From assembly GCA_961205875.1 (NCBI GenBank), contig OY540809.1:9994267-10058266 (forward strand): a DNA stretch of 64,000 nt, in the 5' to 3' direction. A program made the translations under genes and the position numbers. The notes under the pieces were generated by a model. The model was not told where the DNA came from. It worked only from the letters and a program-made list of their open reading frames with translations, and made no database searches. Source of the DNA: Sialis fuliginosa (lineage: Eukaryota > Arthropoda > Insecta > Megaloptera > Sialidae). Of the stretch, positions 34,101 through 45,800 are shown in pieces; the first letter of the stretch is position 1; each line of letters starts with the position of its first letter.

Positions 34101-35389
34101 AACATAAATTTTAAACACGATCGAACTTAGAGCCAAATTTAGAACTTATTAGACGTTTTTTTTTAAACAGAACCCATTATTTTTTACACAGGATTTTTGT
34201 TCAGTTTAAGTCTTTGGTCCAGTTTTGGACTTAAATAGTCAACAATAGATTTTATTAAAAAGGAACCCCATTCAGTAAAAACATTTTCGTAATCGAATAT
34301 GATTCTGATCTAAAAAGTACAAGATGATATCAGAAAAAATAAACTTGTGTCTTACAAGGCCTAAGTAAGACCCTATTTGACCATGGACTTCAAAGATACC
34401 GACTTAAAAAAAACAATAATAATGAAAAGTTTTAAATTTAATATTTTTTTAAGTCGGTTTTATTTTTTTCTTAAAAAGTTTTTTATTGAATGCATTCTTA
34501 AACATTATTTCTTCCGATAACAACTTAACATCTTTAACAACTTCAAGTATGAATGGCTTACAAAATACTTGACGTACACCTACATATGTATTATTTGTAC
34601 ACGTTATGTATTATTCTGTGTGTGCTATTAGCTATGTTAATTCGCTTTTCCGGCTTGGCCATTGTTTGTAATCACTGTACCTGCTACGCGCAGCTGAGGG
34701 TTTCAGATTCGTTCTTGTTTTGGATTCAGGATGTTCGTGCTGGAGTTGTTTATAATTTACAATTAATTCAAATGTGTTATGTACACTGTACAATATACAT
34801 ATTACACACACATATATATGTATATATGTATTATGTATGTATGTACATCCGCAATATAATAATAACCTATTTTTTTTATTTTGAATTCAAAGTGTATGAC
34901 TTATATTATAAATTTTTTATTTTTATTTTCTTTATAACTGAAGTAATTACTATATACATACATTTTCCTTGTACTTTTTCCTTTATTTCCTGGGCTATAC
35001 TGTTAATATTTGACTGAAATATTATTTTACTGAAATAACATGTAGAAAAACTATGTAAAATAAATTGTTGATAAAAAAATTTCCGCCGCACCGCTTCTCC
35101 AAGCTTTAATTTGATATTTAAATATTTTCATTTTTAATAGAAAATATCAATTGTATTTTTTCTTAATACGTGCCTGACCTTATTATTCTGTACAGATTAT
35201 CTATATATTTTACTATTACATCAATATCACAACTACCACGGGCCTGCTTTAATTAAATTGCCATTATCTAGTCTAGCTAATTCTAATTACTAATATCGCC
35301 TATATATGGTCGAAATTCGACCAATATGTTAACTGTCTTAACGGCAACATACACACATGATTTTTTTGTGCACATCTATGGCACAGTAC
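34101..35389. other. A+T-rich DNA, no gene recognised
   Basis: A plus-strand frame of 154 codons (34553-35017) is the longest uninterrupted one in this part. It is a Y/I/F/C-rich translation of ATGTATAC/CATATATG simple sequence (34790-34850), without a domain. I regard it as chance. Confidence 0.5.
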
Positions 35390-35740
35390 CAACCTAATTT
35401 TGATTTCGACGTAAAAATCGTCCTTCCCTATCTCTTTGCTTTTCAATCCGACCTGTTAGCGTTCTTCGAGGCATAATACAGTAAAACTCCCATTCCGTCA
35501 GACATCCCTTGTGAAACAACCCTTCATAAAATAAAATCAACTGCACAAAAATGTATACGTTTAAAGCCAGCGGTGTACCAATGGGCTGCGGAACCAGTCC
35601 CCGCAGGGGGTGCAAGGAGGGCGATAAAATGGGGGTAGAAGAACTTTTAAGAGGTGCCAAAATCGAAATGACAAAAAAAGTCTTCACTTACACTAGGGGG
35701 CGCTTTTTCGGTTTTTACCAGGAGCGGAGTGATCTGTAGC
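35390..35740. promoter_or_regulatory. G+C-rich island with a near-consensus CTCF motif
   Basis: A 350-bp block far richer in G+C than its flanks, with GGAACCAGTCCCCGCAGGGG at 35591-35610. At 35690-35703 it has ACACTAGGGGGCGC, matching 13 of 14 bases of the CTCF core CCACTAGGGGGCGC. Frames of 97 codons (minus, 35394-35687) and 62 codons (plus, 35551-35739) cross it without recognisable domains. An insulator or regulatory element is the favoured reading; an exon or transposon fragment remains possible. Confidence 0.4.
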
Positions 35741-37729
35741 TACTTTAAACAGAGCTTATAGATTTATATTTTTGTATTGATTATTACCCTGTCGGAAGAG
35801 GATAATGGCAGCCGACAATTGAAGACATATATGAAAAAAATTATTACCCATATGATATATATTTAATGATTTCAATCAGTGAAATAGAAGAGGGTAATTA
35901 TTTAAATTTAGCAAAATAATATAAATTAATTTACAGAATATAACACGTGTATTGGTATAAACATAATTGAATTATAACTGTCAAATATGATAATTTTATA
36001 GTATTTTATACAAAGCAAACAACAAACAAGTTTTTTCTATTAATAATATACCTACACAAATAATCGTAAAATGTAGGTATACTCGTATAATTATAATTTA
36101 TTACAAAAAAATTTCATGTAAAGTGAAAACAACTCCTAATAAAATAAAGTATAAAATTATCAATTTACTACTACAGTTAAATAAAATCATCTTGGCGCCA
36201 TCATTATTCGAATCTTGATTCGACAAATATGTAAATGTTGATGACTGGTGATTACGATTCAGTTACGTCACCTTTGACATCAACAGTAGCATACTGAAGA
36301 TTCATTTAATAAAATGTACCTAATGTTATGATTCATCAAATAATTAAAGCAAAATAAAGTGAATTTTCTTAAAGAGAAATGGGAATACTATCAAAACATT
36401 ACCAAATGCATGAAAATTGGTGAGAATATTCTCATTAGCATTCTAATTCAATAATCAAAATATTAAAATGATTCACCGAGTTGTTTAGGAAATATATTGA
36501 TTTCAATTTGACATGTCTTCTTATGGAAAACTGATCTTTTTCGACATTTTTTAGGTAAAAATTTTTGGTGGAGTGTAGTATTTGATTAGTTGAACATTTA
36601 CGCAAAATATAATTAGTATTCTACGAACCGTTTCCGAGAAATTAATTATAATACAACAAAATTTTAAATTTCCCGCTCTGTGAATATTTTTGCGTATATT
36701 TTGCAACGTATTTTTTGCAAATCAACTATGAAAGATCTTTGCTTTTTAATAATAAGATCGTACTTTATGATTCTTATAGAACATTAAAGAGAAGTTTAGT
36801 ACATAGTGCAATTAAATGTGCATAAATAATAGAATATCATGATTATTCTATTACTGTTTGACAGTTCTAATTACCAACTTAAAAATATTAACGTCGTTGC
36901 CAAAAATTTTATTTTTATAACTCAGATCTTTTATCAGTCCGTCATTGACTAAAATTATACCAAATCTCAGTTAAACAGCTAGAAGACAGACAGACAGACA
37001 CAGTGTTGATTCCATAAGTTATTTCCGATTCCGGTCAAATTCATATTCTAACTCGCGCGATAAGTGTTCCTTACAGAAAACAAATCAATATAAATTAATA
37101 ATGTATTTAATAAATTTTTATAACATTCTAATTTATGAAATAAAAGCTCTAAAATTTTTGATAGTTTTCATGAATAATTTGAAAAACAAATCAACAATAT
37201 AACCAAGATAATTTTGTGTAAATCTGTTTTTGCATTATCTTGAATAAAAATTGTATTAATTATCTCTACAATATTCATGTTTTAAACATTACTTTGATAA
37301 CATTCATATGTAAGATAAAATTTCAACGTATAACATTTCGATTAATTTAAAACAACTTTCGTTTCATCTTATAAGATGTAAAACATTTTTTCACAACAAA
37401 ACTTATTAAATCCTTATTTACAGATCAAAAGAAAAGTTAAGAAAAAGATTCAATTTCACAGAATTTGTTTACAATTTTTTATATAAATTATAATTAATCA
37501 GATGCATTCACTACAAATCCGTACGGAGCGTTTCAAAGAATCATTATTTACATACAAGACTTGGTTAAAAGGGGGAAAAACGAAAACAAATACGTTTGAG
37601 TTGTGTAGACGTAGTGTTTACCAGCCCTGTGGCGGTGCACTCCAGGATCTTCCGGACTGTCTACGGGTGGTTAAAATGTAGAGTAACAGGACCGTACTAT
37701 ATATTAGTACATCAAAAATCAATTTGTTA
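35741..37729. other. A+T-rich DNA with a family C-like fragment near 36950-37080
   Basis: GACAGACAGACAGACACAG (36974-36992) and AACTCGCGCGATAAGTGTTC (37051-37070) recall the GACTCGCGCCCTGAGTGTTC fragment near 17990. A short complex patch at about 37605-37690 (CTGTGGCGGTGCACTCCAGG) stands out. No gene recognised. Confidence 0.4.
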
Positions 37730-37737
37730 ATTTTTTT

Positions 37738-38101
37738 CAGGGCTTCGAAAACCGAAAACCGAAAAGATTGTTATTTTTTGCCGGAACGAAAAACGGAACA
37801 GAACCGAAATAAAAATATCGGTTTTTACGGTTCAGTACATATTAAAATACGCGCGTTAACATGATCTTATTTCCCACTTCAATTGTCGTTCGGACTATCA
37901 TACAAGTACCATAAAATGTTCTAAATTATGGTAGAAAAAATTTGTTTAATACAAATAATTATTTTTTTAATTAATCACTCGGAGCTGAACCGAAAAAACA
38001 TTTATTTTTTTCGGAACGAAAACCGGAACCGAACCGAAATATATTTTTTACTCGAACCGGAACGAAAACCGAAACGAAAAAAACAACGGTTCGAAGCCCT
38101 G
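37738..38101 (+). mobile_element. hAT MITE family E, copy 2, TSD ATTTTTTT
   Basis: Ends CAGGGCTTCGAAAACCG and CGGTTCGAAGCCCTG. The 8-bp duplication ATTTTTTT lies at 37730-37737 and 38102-38109. The interior contains GCGCGTTAACATGATCTTAT, TCCCACTTCAATTGTCGTTC and GGAGCTGAACCGAAAA. It is 364 bp and non-coding; the frame 37928-38164 is chance. Confidence 0.93.
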
Positions 38102-38165
38102 ATTTTTTTAATACGTGTTAATATAAAAATTATTTTCGTAGTTTGGTACAACGCTTTTATATGAT

Positions 38166-39160
38166 AATTTGCTTCTTCGCAATACCGAAGATACGAGAAG
38201 CTTTGTGATCGTTTTACAATGAGACAAAAAATTTGTTCTCCGATTTCAAAATTTTAAATTGATCTTTCCGTTTCGGGTCAAGACAAGCACTTTTCGTTCC
38301 ATGTCTGTCTGTCTGTGTATCTGTCTCCTGAATCCTTGTCACACGCATAACTCATGAACCACTGAACCAATATTGATGAAACTTAGTTGGATAGTTGGGT
38401 CTGGCTTCAGGTCGGTTCCATTTCAAAATCGTGTGTAAGGGGGAGAGGTGACATCTCAAAATAGTTTTTTTTCAAGATATCTTATGAACGACATATGCTA
38501 CGTGAAAATTTTATAGAATCTTTTTTGTAGAGCATTCCATTTTCTATAATAAACAACTCATGTATTAAAATATCCTCTTACGAAGATTAATCTCCATTTT
38601 CTTAAAAAAATCATCATTTTTTTCAACCGCTATTTACTTTCACATATTAAATATCGTTCTAACGTTTGCTTAGCAGAAAAATTTATATTTTGATTAAAAT
38701 TGTTAAAAAACTAAAAAACGAAAACGAAATATTCTAAAAATTATTTTTAAATAAAATTATATAAAAATTAAATGGTTAGCAGTTCATGTGAATACTTTAT
38801 CGGTGTTTATTAAAATTGTTCGACAACACAGCTAAACAAAAAAAAGTGCGAAGCCAAGTGAACTATATAGTATTGTAGTATTGGTCGAGCATAGTCTAAA
38901 TCCAAAAAAATTGAATTTTCAGCTTTTTTTTTGAGCTTGAATTTTGGGTTTAGATTAATTTTTTCCAAGTTGGCCAAACTCAAATTCAAGCTCAAATAAA
39001 AAGTAGAAAATTCAAAAAATTTGGATTTCGACTATGCTCGACCAATACTACAATGCTATATAGGTCACTTTTTTGGTTCCGCACTTCTTTTTTTTGTGTA
39101 ATTAACTACCATTGATAAATTTAGCACGAAGAAGCACTGTGCATTCATTTGGCAGATGTT
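38166..39160 (+). repeat. Family B repeat, interrupted by a family G element
   Basis: Matches 47703-48425 from ATACCGAAGATACGAGAAGC through CACTTTTCGTTCC, a TGTCTGTCTGTCTGTG run, CACACGCATAACTCATGAAC, GGTTGGATGGTTGGGTCTGG-like text and on to AAGAAGCACTGTGCATTC. It is split at 38827-39098 by a family G element. It includes the GAACCA-N-TATTGATGAAAC phrase, which is reminiscent of the Helitron interior, but shows no Helitron ends. Confidence 0.7.
38827..39098. mobile_element. Family G MITE inserted in family B, Harbinger-like
   Basis: Starts CACAGCTAAACAAAAAAAAG and ends TTTTTTTTGTG followed by TAA. The arms are inverted over most of the length: GTCGAGCATAGTC and GACTATGCTCGAC, TTGAGCTTGAATTTTGGGTT and its complement. 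Comparison with the uninterrupted family B copy (AAATAATTAACTACC) shows where it landed. A 3-bp TAA target would fit PIF/Harbinger, but the left TAA is mutated. Confidence 0.65.
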
Positions 39161-39377
39161 TTTACGACATAGATCTGAATCTACTACAGCAATCTCGTTT
39201 AATATCTTCTATATTTTGAATACAACAATTACCACCCCTATCAAGAAAGCCAAGCACTGGAATGAAGCAACAAAGAAGACGATGGTGGAGGAGTGATGTA
39301 CGATCACGCATATGTAAGGCGACTCGGACTTGGATAGATGCTGCAATAGTGTTTTGTTTTTTCCTTCGTCTTTCTTC

Positions 39378-39409
<32 letters not shown>

Positions 39410-40019
39410 AACTCATACAGAAGACAGAATATTGTACGCGATAAGCGAATGGTTCCATGTATATTTACGTGATTGTATTAAATGTGCATTTCGGTCATGT
39501 TTGTCGCAATGGAAGAATCGTAACGTGAATTATGTGAATGTAATTTGTATTCATATGAGATAGATGATGTCTTGATTTTGATAATGTATTATATGTATTC
39601 TGGTTTATTTACTTTTTCTTGCTGAATGATAAGTGGGTTTTAGAATTGTTACTTGATTTGGACTTTTTTATAAAAGATTTTGTAATTTTCTAACATATTG
39701 GGTGGATAAAAAAGGTTGTTGTTTGACGAAAGTACTCTGGAACCAAAAAACATACAAACAATCAATATATTTACTAATTAGAACAAGTATTTTATCATTT
39801 ACTAAATATCCAGTTATACACCGTAACAATTATATTCTGATACAACTCTTTATCGACAATGTACTGTTATTGGCGTTATTTTAGCAACCCATTCTTTACC
39901 AAAAAACAATTAAAATTAACGTTATGTTATTCAGTATATCACGTAAAACAATTATGCAATTTAAATTAGTCTTAATAATAATTTCGAGCATGCAAGTATA
40001 ACGAGAAATAATATTTACA
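39161..40019. other. Spacer with an (AC)n microsatellite
   Basis: Contains (TC)n(AC)n at about 39376-39409, preceded by a more complex patch (GAAGCAACAAAGAAGACGAT at 39263-39282). Frames on both strands across this tract give HTHTHT or CVCVCV repeats and are not genes. Confidence 0.6.
39386..39409 (+). repeat. (AC)n microsatellite
   Basis: About 12 uninterrupted AC units following a TCTCTC tract. Confidence 0.95.
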
Positions 40020-40129
40020 AAATGGCTTGGCACAAAAGTTATTTATTCTGAAGCAATCCCACAACTTCTAGTATGACAGAGTTTGGTCTGCTAAGATTGA
40101 GGACATTTCGGAAGAATAAAGACACCTTC

Positions 40130-40626
40130 CAAGATTCTAGAATGCTGCGTCGGTCATGGTTTTGGGCGCCATCAGCCCAAGAGGAAAATTACCCTTAATT
40201 TTTATTGAAAAAGGCGTAAAAATCAATGCAAAATACTATTTGGAAGAAATATTGAAGAAAAATGTCATGCTAAATGCCAAAACTTTATATAGAGATGATT
40301 ATTATTGATTTCAACAAGATGGAGCCCCCTCCCACACAATAAAGATTATTTAAATGGTGTAAGGATGATTTGGTTGATTTTTTCTTGAAGAATAAATAAC
40401 CGTCAAGCTCTCCCGATTGCAATCCTACGATTATTTTGTATGGTCATATATGTATGTTGTTTAAGCTCCCAGATTACAAATTCTCAAATTTGCAGCTATT
40501 AAGAATTTAATTCTAAAAATTTGGAACAAAATTCCAATGGAAATAGTGCGTGCCGCTTGCAATGACTTTGAAAGAACATTGAAGCTAGTTATCAAAGTTA
40601 AAGGAGGACATATTCCCAAACACTGA
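40130..40626 (+). pseudogene. Mariner-type transposase relic (DD37D/maT-like)
   Basis: A broken DDE/D transposase. From 40153 the frame reads VMVLGAISPRGKLP. Further on it reads FQQDGAPSHT, with the second catalytic Asp at 40318-40320 preceded by an in-frame TGA. After a frameshift comes KWCKDDLVDFF, a TAA stop, then SSPDCNP, and after another shift DYFVWSYM, whose Asp is the third catalytic residue, about 36-37 residues after the second. The C-terminus VIKVKGGHIPKH ends at a TGA (40624-40626). Asp instead of Glu at the third position and the NPxDxxVWS motif point to the mariner/maT side of the Tc1/mariner superfamily. At least two frameshifts and two stops make it dead. The N-terminal DNA-binding part and the TIRs were not recognised. 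Confidence 0.85.
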
Positions 40627-41564
40627 AACATTATTATAAATTTAATATTTTAGCGTTTTCATTTGTATCAGAATAAAATTGTCACGGTGTCTGTTATGTT
40701 ATATATAAGACCATTACTAAATATATTTTTTAAATTGTTTTTATGATCACAGATACCGGCAGTCTCCTACATTTGATCATAATTTTTTGACATATCATTG
40801 ACATATTTCTTTGATAGTGTAATAGCTGCCTTAATTACAGAAATATCTACATGATATACTTACTTTTATAGTCATTGCTCTACAGTTAATCTACATTGGG
40901 AAATTTTCATTTAAATATCCATTCTTGTGAAACTACTTTGTTAGAATATTCCTGATTATAAAATTATTTTAATGTATATATTTTATATTGATATCAAAAC
41001 AAAGTTTTAAATAAAAATATAAAAGAAGTATTCAAAAACTAAAAGACATATAAAACGACGTTAAATCATAAAAACCACTTTTGATAATACGAAAAAATAA
41101 TAAAAAATAAATAAATACTTTGATAGGCCATATTACTTTCCTTAGCGCAGAGCTTTATTATCTCAAAGCGAATCAAAGTTATTAACAAATTAAATTTCTT
41201 TACAACGGTGTTAAGTAAACTCTGAACATAAAGATCTGCGTTTCATTCATTTAGTTCTTATTAACTATTTATACTTTAATTTGTGTCTTTACTTCGAACT
41301 TACCGTGGTTATAAAGGACGTGCTATTTAATAAATATTTCAAATATTTTACTGCAGGTCGTAAAACATAAAAAAATTATCTCGACAAATAACAATTTTTT
41401 TTCTTTTAATATTTTCTCTATTTTAGTATTTTATTTTATACAAAATGATATTATTATATGGTGATACTCTGAATCAATAAGTAGGTGGGGTACAGAAAAT
41501 TTAAATCATTTAATCGCTGCTGTGTGTAGATAAGTGTTCGTAATTGATCGAATATCATAACAAA
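40627..41564. other. A+T-rich DNA, no gene recognised
   Basis: Probably includes the 3' flank of the mariner relic, but no TIR was identified. Confidence 0.45.
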
Positions 41565-41790
41565 AAAAAAACACAGCTACACAAAAAAAGGGCGAAACCA
41601 AAAAAGCAAACTATAAAGCATTGTAGTATGGATCGAACATACATAGTATAAATCCAAATTTTTTTAATTTTCTGCTTACCAGTTTTTTTTTATTTGAGTT
41701 TGAATTTTGGGTTTAGCGCCAACTTGGAAAAATTCAACCTAAACCCAAAATTCAAACTCAAATAAAAAAAGTAGAAAATTGTTATTATAA
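41565..41790. mobile_element. Family G MITE, partial copy with hairpin core
   Basis: Starts ACACAGCTACACAAAAAAAG and carries AAGCATTGTAGTATGGATCG. The inverted pair TTTGAGTTTGAATTTTGGGT (plus strand, about 41693-41712) and its complement (about 41741-41762) folds back. The right terminus is missing. Confidence 0.6.
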
Positions 41791-42385
41791 AAAAAAATTA
41801 TTATTAATTAAATGACAAAATGAACAAAATTGAAAACCTCTTTTTATTTATTAACTAACAAGCACTCTCAAGGGGGTACCATATTAATTATGTGATATTA
41901 TCTATGGATTTGTTTTGGAATTTAGATCAGTGATCCTTCAACATATTTGCTCTGACTGTATAAGATAATTTTCATATAAATATCACTGACGTTTATTTAA
42001 CGGGCTTGTGAGAAACTTCAAGGGAACTGTCGTATAATAGATTTGACACCCCATTTGAAAGTGTTTGTTAGTTATTATATGGTTTTAATATCAGCCATTA
42101 GCACAAACTGTAGGAGTCAAAACATACATATCGTGTTACGTTATTAAAATTGCAGTCACATTAAACATTGTTTATTTAACTTTTGTTTCCCACTGAATTT
42201 TTAAAAGAATGCACAATCATAAATATATATTGTCAAATAAAAACAATGATGATTCACTGTTTTAGTTTATACTTAACTAAAAATGTGCTATGAATACAAA
42301 TACAAAATTATGATAATTCAGTTACCAAACCGATTACATCCACTTTTTACTTTCTTATATAGGTACTCATTTGGTACTCATAAGG
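41791..42385. other. Spacer with a fragment of the 9099-9380 MITE
   Basis: At about 42025-42080, AACTGTCGTATAATAGATTT and GACACCCCATTTGAAAGTG resemble one arm of the MITE at 9099-9380. Nothing else recognised. Confidence 0.4.
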
Positions 42386-42935
42386 TACTGGCACCAGTCT
42401 TGTATATGACCCCAGTAATTTTTTAATTAAATGTACTGAATTAGAAATATTTGTTGATATTTGATTACTACTACTACCATTTCTGAATATTAATCTATAT
42501 ATACATATATTTATCTATCTTACAGCGTGATTTGATAACAATCGGCCAATACGTGTCAAAATGGGGGACATTTAAAGTAATTATTAGTAGAATTTATTTA
42601 TTAATTATTATATCATCATAGCAACTGCTTTACATTGTTTCAAATTTGACGATTCTTTCTTTTATATCTTTTGTGTCGTAGTACTTATCATTTTGAAATC
42701 ATTTGCAAGTATCCATCACTGCGCGCTCATTACTGGTTTTACTTTGTCCATTACTGGAGAAAAAACAAAAACAAAATAAAGAGCTATAATTTAAAAAAAA
42801 TTAAATTGGTTAAATAAAGAGTTACTTGTTTTATTAGTAGCATGAGTTCATGATAATTACAAAAAAAAGCCCGTCAATCACAAAAATAGTAAACCTTGCT
42901 CTTATAGCGGCCGTAACTGGTGCCAATACCTTATT
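42386..42935 (+). mobile_element. Family F DNA element, uninterrupted copy
   Basis: The ends are AAGGTACTGGCACCAG (from 42383) and CTGGTGCCAATACCTT (to 42935), inverted with one mismatch in 16. The interior has TTAATTAAATGTACTGAATT, AATATTTGTTGATATTTG, CGGCCAATACGTGTCAAAAT and CCATTACTGGAGAAAA, shared with 14715-15060 and 29368-30455. About 550 bp, non-coding, superfamily unknown. Confidence 0.75.
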
Positions 42936-43305
42936 TATATTAGTTTTTAAACGGTAATATTGTAACTCAATTTTTATTCCCAGTTCATTTGCTACTGTCC
43001 AGTTTCCATCTGACATTAATTTCCCTTTCTACTTCATGCAGATAAATTCATTAAAAAACTAATACAATAAATAATTAAATTCGTTTCAAATACTCCTACC
43101 GCTTTCTATTTTAATCTAGACAAATAATAAAACAAATCAGCTGTGAACTTTCTCGTCTGTATTTTACGTTAATACGAAAAATATCTGCAATGGTACATTG
43201 AACATCCATCGGCTTAAAAGTAATTGCTTATGTACTTATAAAGTATATACTCGTATGTATGTACCCATAGCTTGAACTATTCAACTATACATATATCCCG
43301 TCAAA
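42936..43305. other. Spacer, no gene recognised
   Basis: A+T-rich with TATACTCGTATGTATGTACC simple-sequence text near 43247-43266. Confidence 0.4.
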
Positions 43306-43480
43306 GCAAATATGCAGAGCGAGAAAAAATACGTAATCGTATTTGCATAAGTGCGATTTGATCCCGACCGCTTCGATTGACCGCTGGTAACCGATAACCG
43401 TCCGGTAGTGGAAGTGAGCCCGGAGGCGAGAATGCAAACCGCATGTTATAAATACAATATGTAATACTAAATTGTAAATG
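43306..43480. promoter_or_regulatory. G+C/CpG-elevated island
   Basis: Complex sequence with CCGACCGCTTCGATTGACCG and CCGTCCGGTAGTGGAAGTGA, and the octamer-like word ATTTGCAT, in A+T-rich surroundings. The 65-codon minus frame (43301-43498) has no domain. Enhancer, promoter or exon cannot be separated. Confidence 0.25.
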
Positions 43481-44040
43481 CGGTTTCACTTTACTCAAAT
43501 ATTTATTAGTGTTCGTAATGATTTGTATGCGTAATATACGATTTATTATTAATTACCTATGTGCAAAATTATTATATATATGTATAGTGACATAGTGTAC
43601 ATAAAATAGTTGTATCTATTCATAGGATTTCATTAAAATTAGACCTAAAAATGTATCTACTACATATTTAGAAAGATTCGAAAATAAATTTGAATGTAAA
43701 ACTTATAACTTTCTTATACGATCATTTGTATGAAATACATAAATTATAATTATAATTTTTAACACGCTTATTTTCATTTCAATAAAAGGATAAGTATATT
43801 TTATACAAGATGCGCTCAGAAGTAATATACATGACACATTTACTAGATTACGTATAAATGAGTTTAAATTCTGACATTACTTTTAGAGCTGATCAGAAAC
43901 TAATAATACTAACTCTACTTTTTACTAAAAAGCTAGAAGTTTCTTTATAAATTGCGAAAGTTGGATCTTTTATTAGAAAATTCGAGATCACAACTATTGG
44001 GAATTTGTTAATGAGCCGATCACAGTGGAATTAGACGAAC
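43481..44040. other. A+T-rich DNA, no gene recognised
   Basis: Nothing recognised. Confidence 0.45.
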
Positions 44041-44314
44041 AGGTGAGTCTACTTTGTCAGCATTTTTAATCTTTTACGACTAAACCGATCTTGATGAAAT
44101 TTGGCAGGAAGTTAACTTGTATTCTGACTATGAAAAATGTATTAATTAAACAATTACTTTAGATAAGAAAAATGGGTGTGTGACATTTGTACTCGCGACT
44201 ATCATAACATAAATCTGTATTACCCAATTTTCTTCTTCTTCTTCATGGGTTTTATGTCTGATAGCTCCTACCTAATTTAAATTTTACGCGAACGAAATCG
44301 TGGATAATTGCTAG
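44041..44314 (+). mobile_element. Non-autonomous Helitron, copy 5
   Basis: The 3' end reads TTTTACGCGAACGAAATCG, the hairpin remnant, then CTAG and a T. The interior has ACGACTAAACCGATCTTGAT, GAAATTTGGCAGG and the TTCTTCTTCTTCATGGGTTT tract shared with copy 1. The TC start is degraded. Confidence 0.82.
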
Positions 44315-44570
44315 TATTTAATATACTATATCACCAAAAAGATGCGGTTAAACCTCAAACAACTGAAATCAGAGTCAGGTAAGTTTTGTCTCGTGTTGGT
44401 TTATAGAAATGAAGTCTAGTCTCGTGAAAATTGAAGGCATCTCGTTCTCGTTTCGTACACGTAACCGAGAAAATTCTCGGCTCAGCGTGCATCCCTAAAA
44501 ATCTTACATACCTAACAATTAAAACAAGCATAGCAATACAGATGTTTATTCGAGTACTGCTTATCAAAGT
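44315..44570. other. Spacer
   Basis: A minus-strand frame of 75 codons (44355-44582) has no domain. GTTCTCGTTTCGTACACG at 44444-44461 is a slightly complex patch. Confidence 0.4.
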
Positions 44571-44835
44571 ATTATAACCCAATTACAGTCTCTCGCGTCC
44601 CGGTTATGCGATAGCGCGGTAGAACCTTCAACGAGCGCACAACTGCCTTGATCCGTGGGAATGCCAGCGTGCCGGCTTCCTATCGGCCGCGTGCAAATCC
44701 GCAATTTGTTCTGCGGTCTCCCCCCATTTGAATGCGACGCACCACCCATATATTTATTGTCCATGCTCTAACTGTTTATTCTGGACATTTTTCTGCAGCT
44801 CAGAACGGAAGGCGTGGTAGATTTTTATTTCACTT
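44571..44835. promoter_or_regulatory. CpG-rich island
   Basis: One of the most CpG-rich parts of the window, with CTCGCGTCCCGGTTATGCGA, GCCAGCGTGCCGGCTTCCTA and CGGCCGCGTGCAAATCCGC. The last string includes an octamer-like ATTTGCAC in reverse. The 66-codon minus frame (44564-44764) has no domain. A promoter or CpG-rich enhancer is plausible; no exon is visible beside it. Confidence 0.3.
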
Positions 44836-45800
44836 CTTGATGCTGCATTCGCTTGATGAAATGATGTGCTACATTTCTGTTTCTCTTCGATGAGATTCTC
44901 TATTTTTTCGACAGAAGTTTTTCGTGTGGAATAATTTTAAATCTATCTCGATTTCAAATGAAAAGTGAGTGTATAAATGATTTAAATAATTATTTTAAAC
45001 AAAGTGAAGTTATTTTATAACAAGTACCTAATAAATGTTTGTTTGGAAATTTATAGTTGAAATAAATTCTAATTAATATATATACGATAATTATCATCGT
45101 ATAAAATATAAAATATTTACTTTAATTGTAAATGATTTATGTTTTATTTTAATTACTCATACATTATATATAATACTCGTACATTCTATGCAAATTATAT
45201 TACATTAACTATGTACCTATACAAATTGAAAGTCACATATATTACGGATATAAGAGAGAAATAGGAACTTCGAATTCAAGTAGGTACTTACATAATATAT
45301 ACATAAAAATACATTTAAAGCTATTCAGTAGAGTTCAAATTACAATAGAATATAGATTTCTTCTGCAAATTGAACTAACTATACTTCCAGTAAAAATTGT
45401 GAATGCAACTTTAATTTATATTTGACAGAATTCTCTTTTCTACGAAATATGTATCACAATAGTAAGTACGGTGTACATACATACAATTATTTACTATTGT
45501 GCTCGTTAAAAAATAAGTACGTACATACTAAAGTTATTTTTTGCTTCTTATTTTTTTTACATTTAATGTGAGTTACTATTAACATTGAGTCACTGAAGTC
45601 TTCAAATATACATACATTTTTTACTTATTTCCTTAGTTAACCCCTCCCCCCCTTACCACGAAGCCTTAAACAGTTGCCTAAAATACCTACTGAGTAACGC
45701 GCCCCTAATTAGTAGGTACCAACGAAATCTTAATGATATAAAAAACAAAAAATATCTGCCAAGGAAATATACATTGCTTCCACGTACTAAATTCACGTAT
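44836..45800. other. A+T-rich DNA, no gene recognised
   Basis: Repeated ACATACATAC and GTACGTACATAC simple-sequence strings near 45470-45530; no gene. Confidence 0.5.

Noticed and set aside
34553-35017. 154-codon open frame on the plus strand
   Set aside because: It is Y/I/F/C-rich, passes through ATATATGTATAT simple sequence, shows no domain, and has no promoter or splice context. It is probably chance in A+T-rich DNA.
39386-39409. CRISPR-like or coding repeat
   Set aside because: It is a simple AC microsatellite without spacers; there is no sign of prokaryotic sequence in the window.
39162-39563. Several overlapping frames of 60-98 codons
   Set aside because: They are translations of the (TC)n(AC)n microsatellite (CVCVCV, HTHTHT) and its flanks on both strands.
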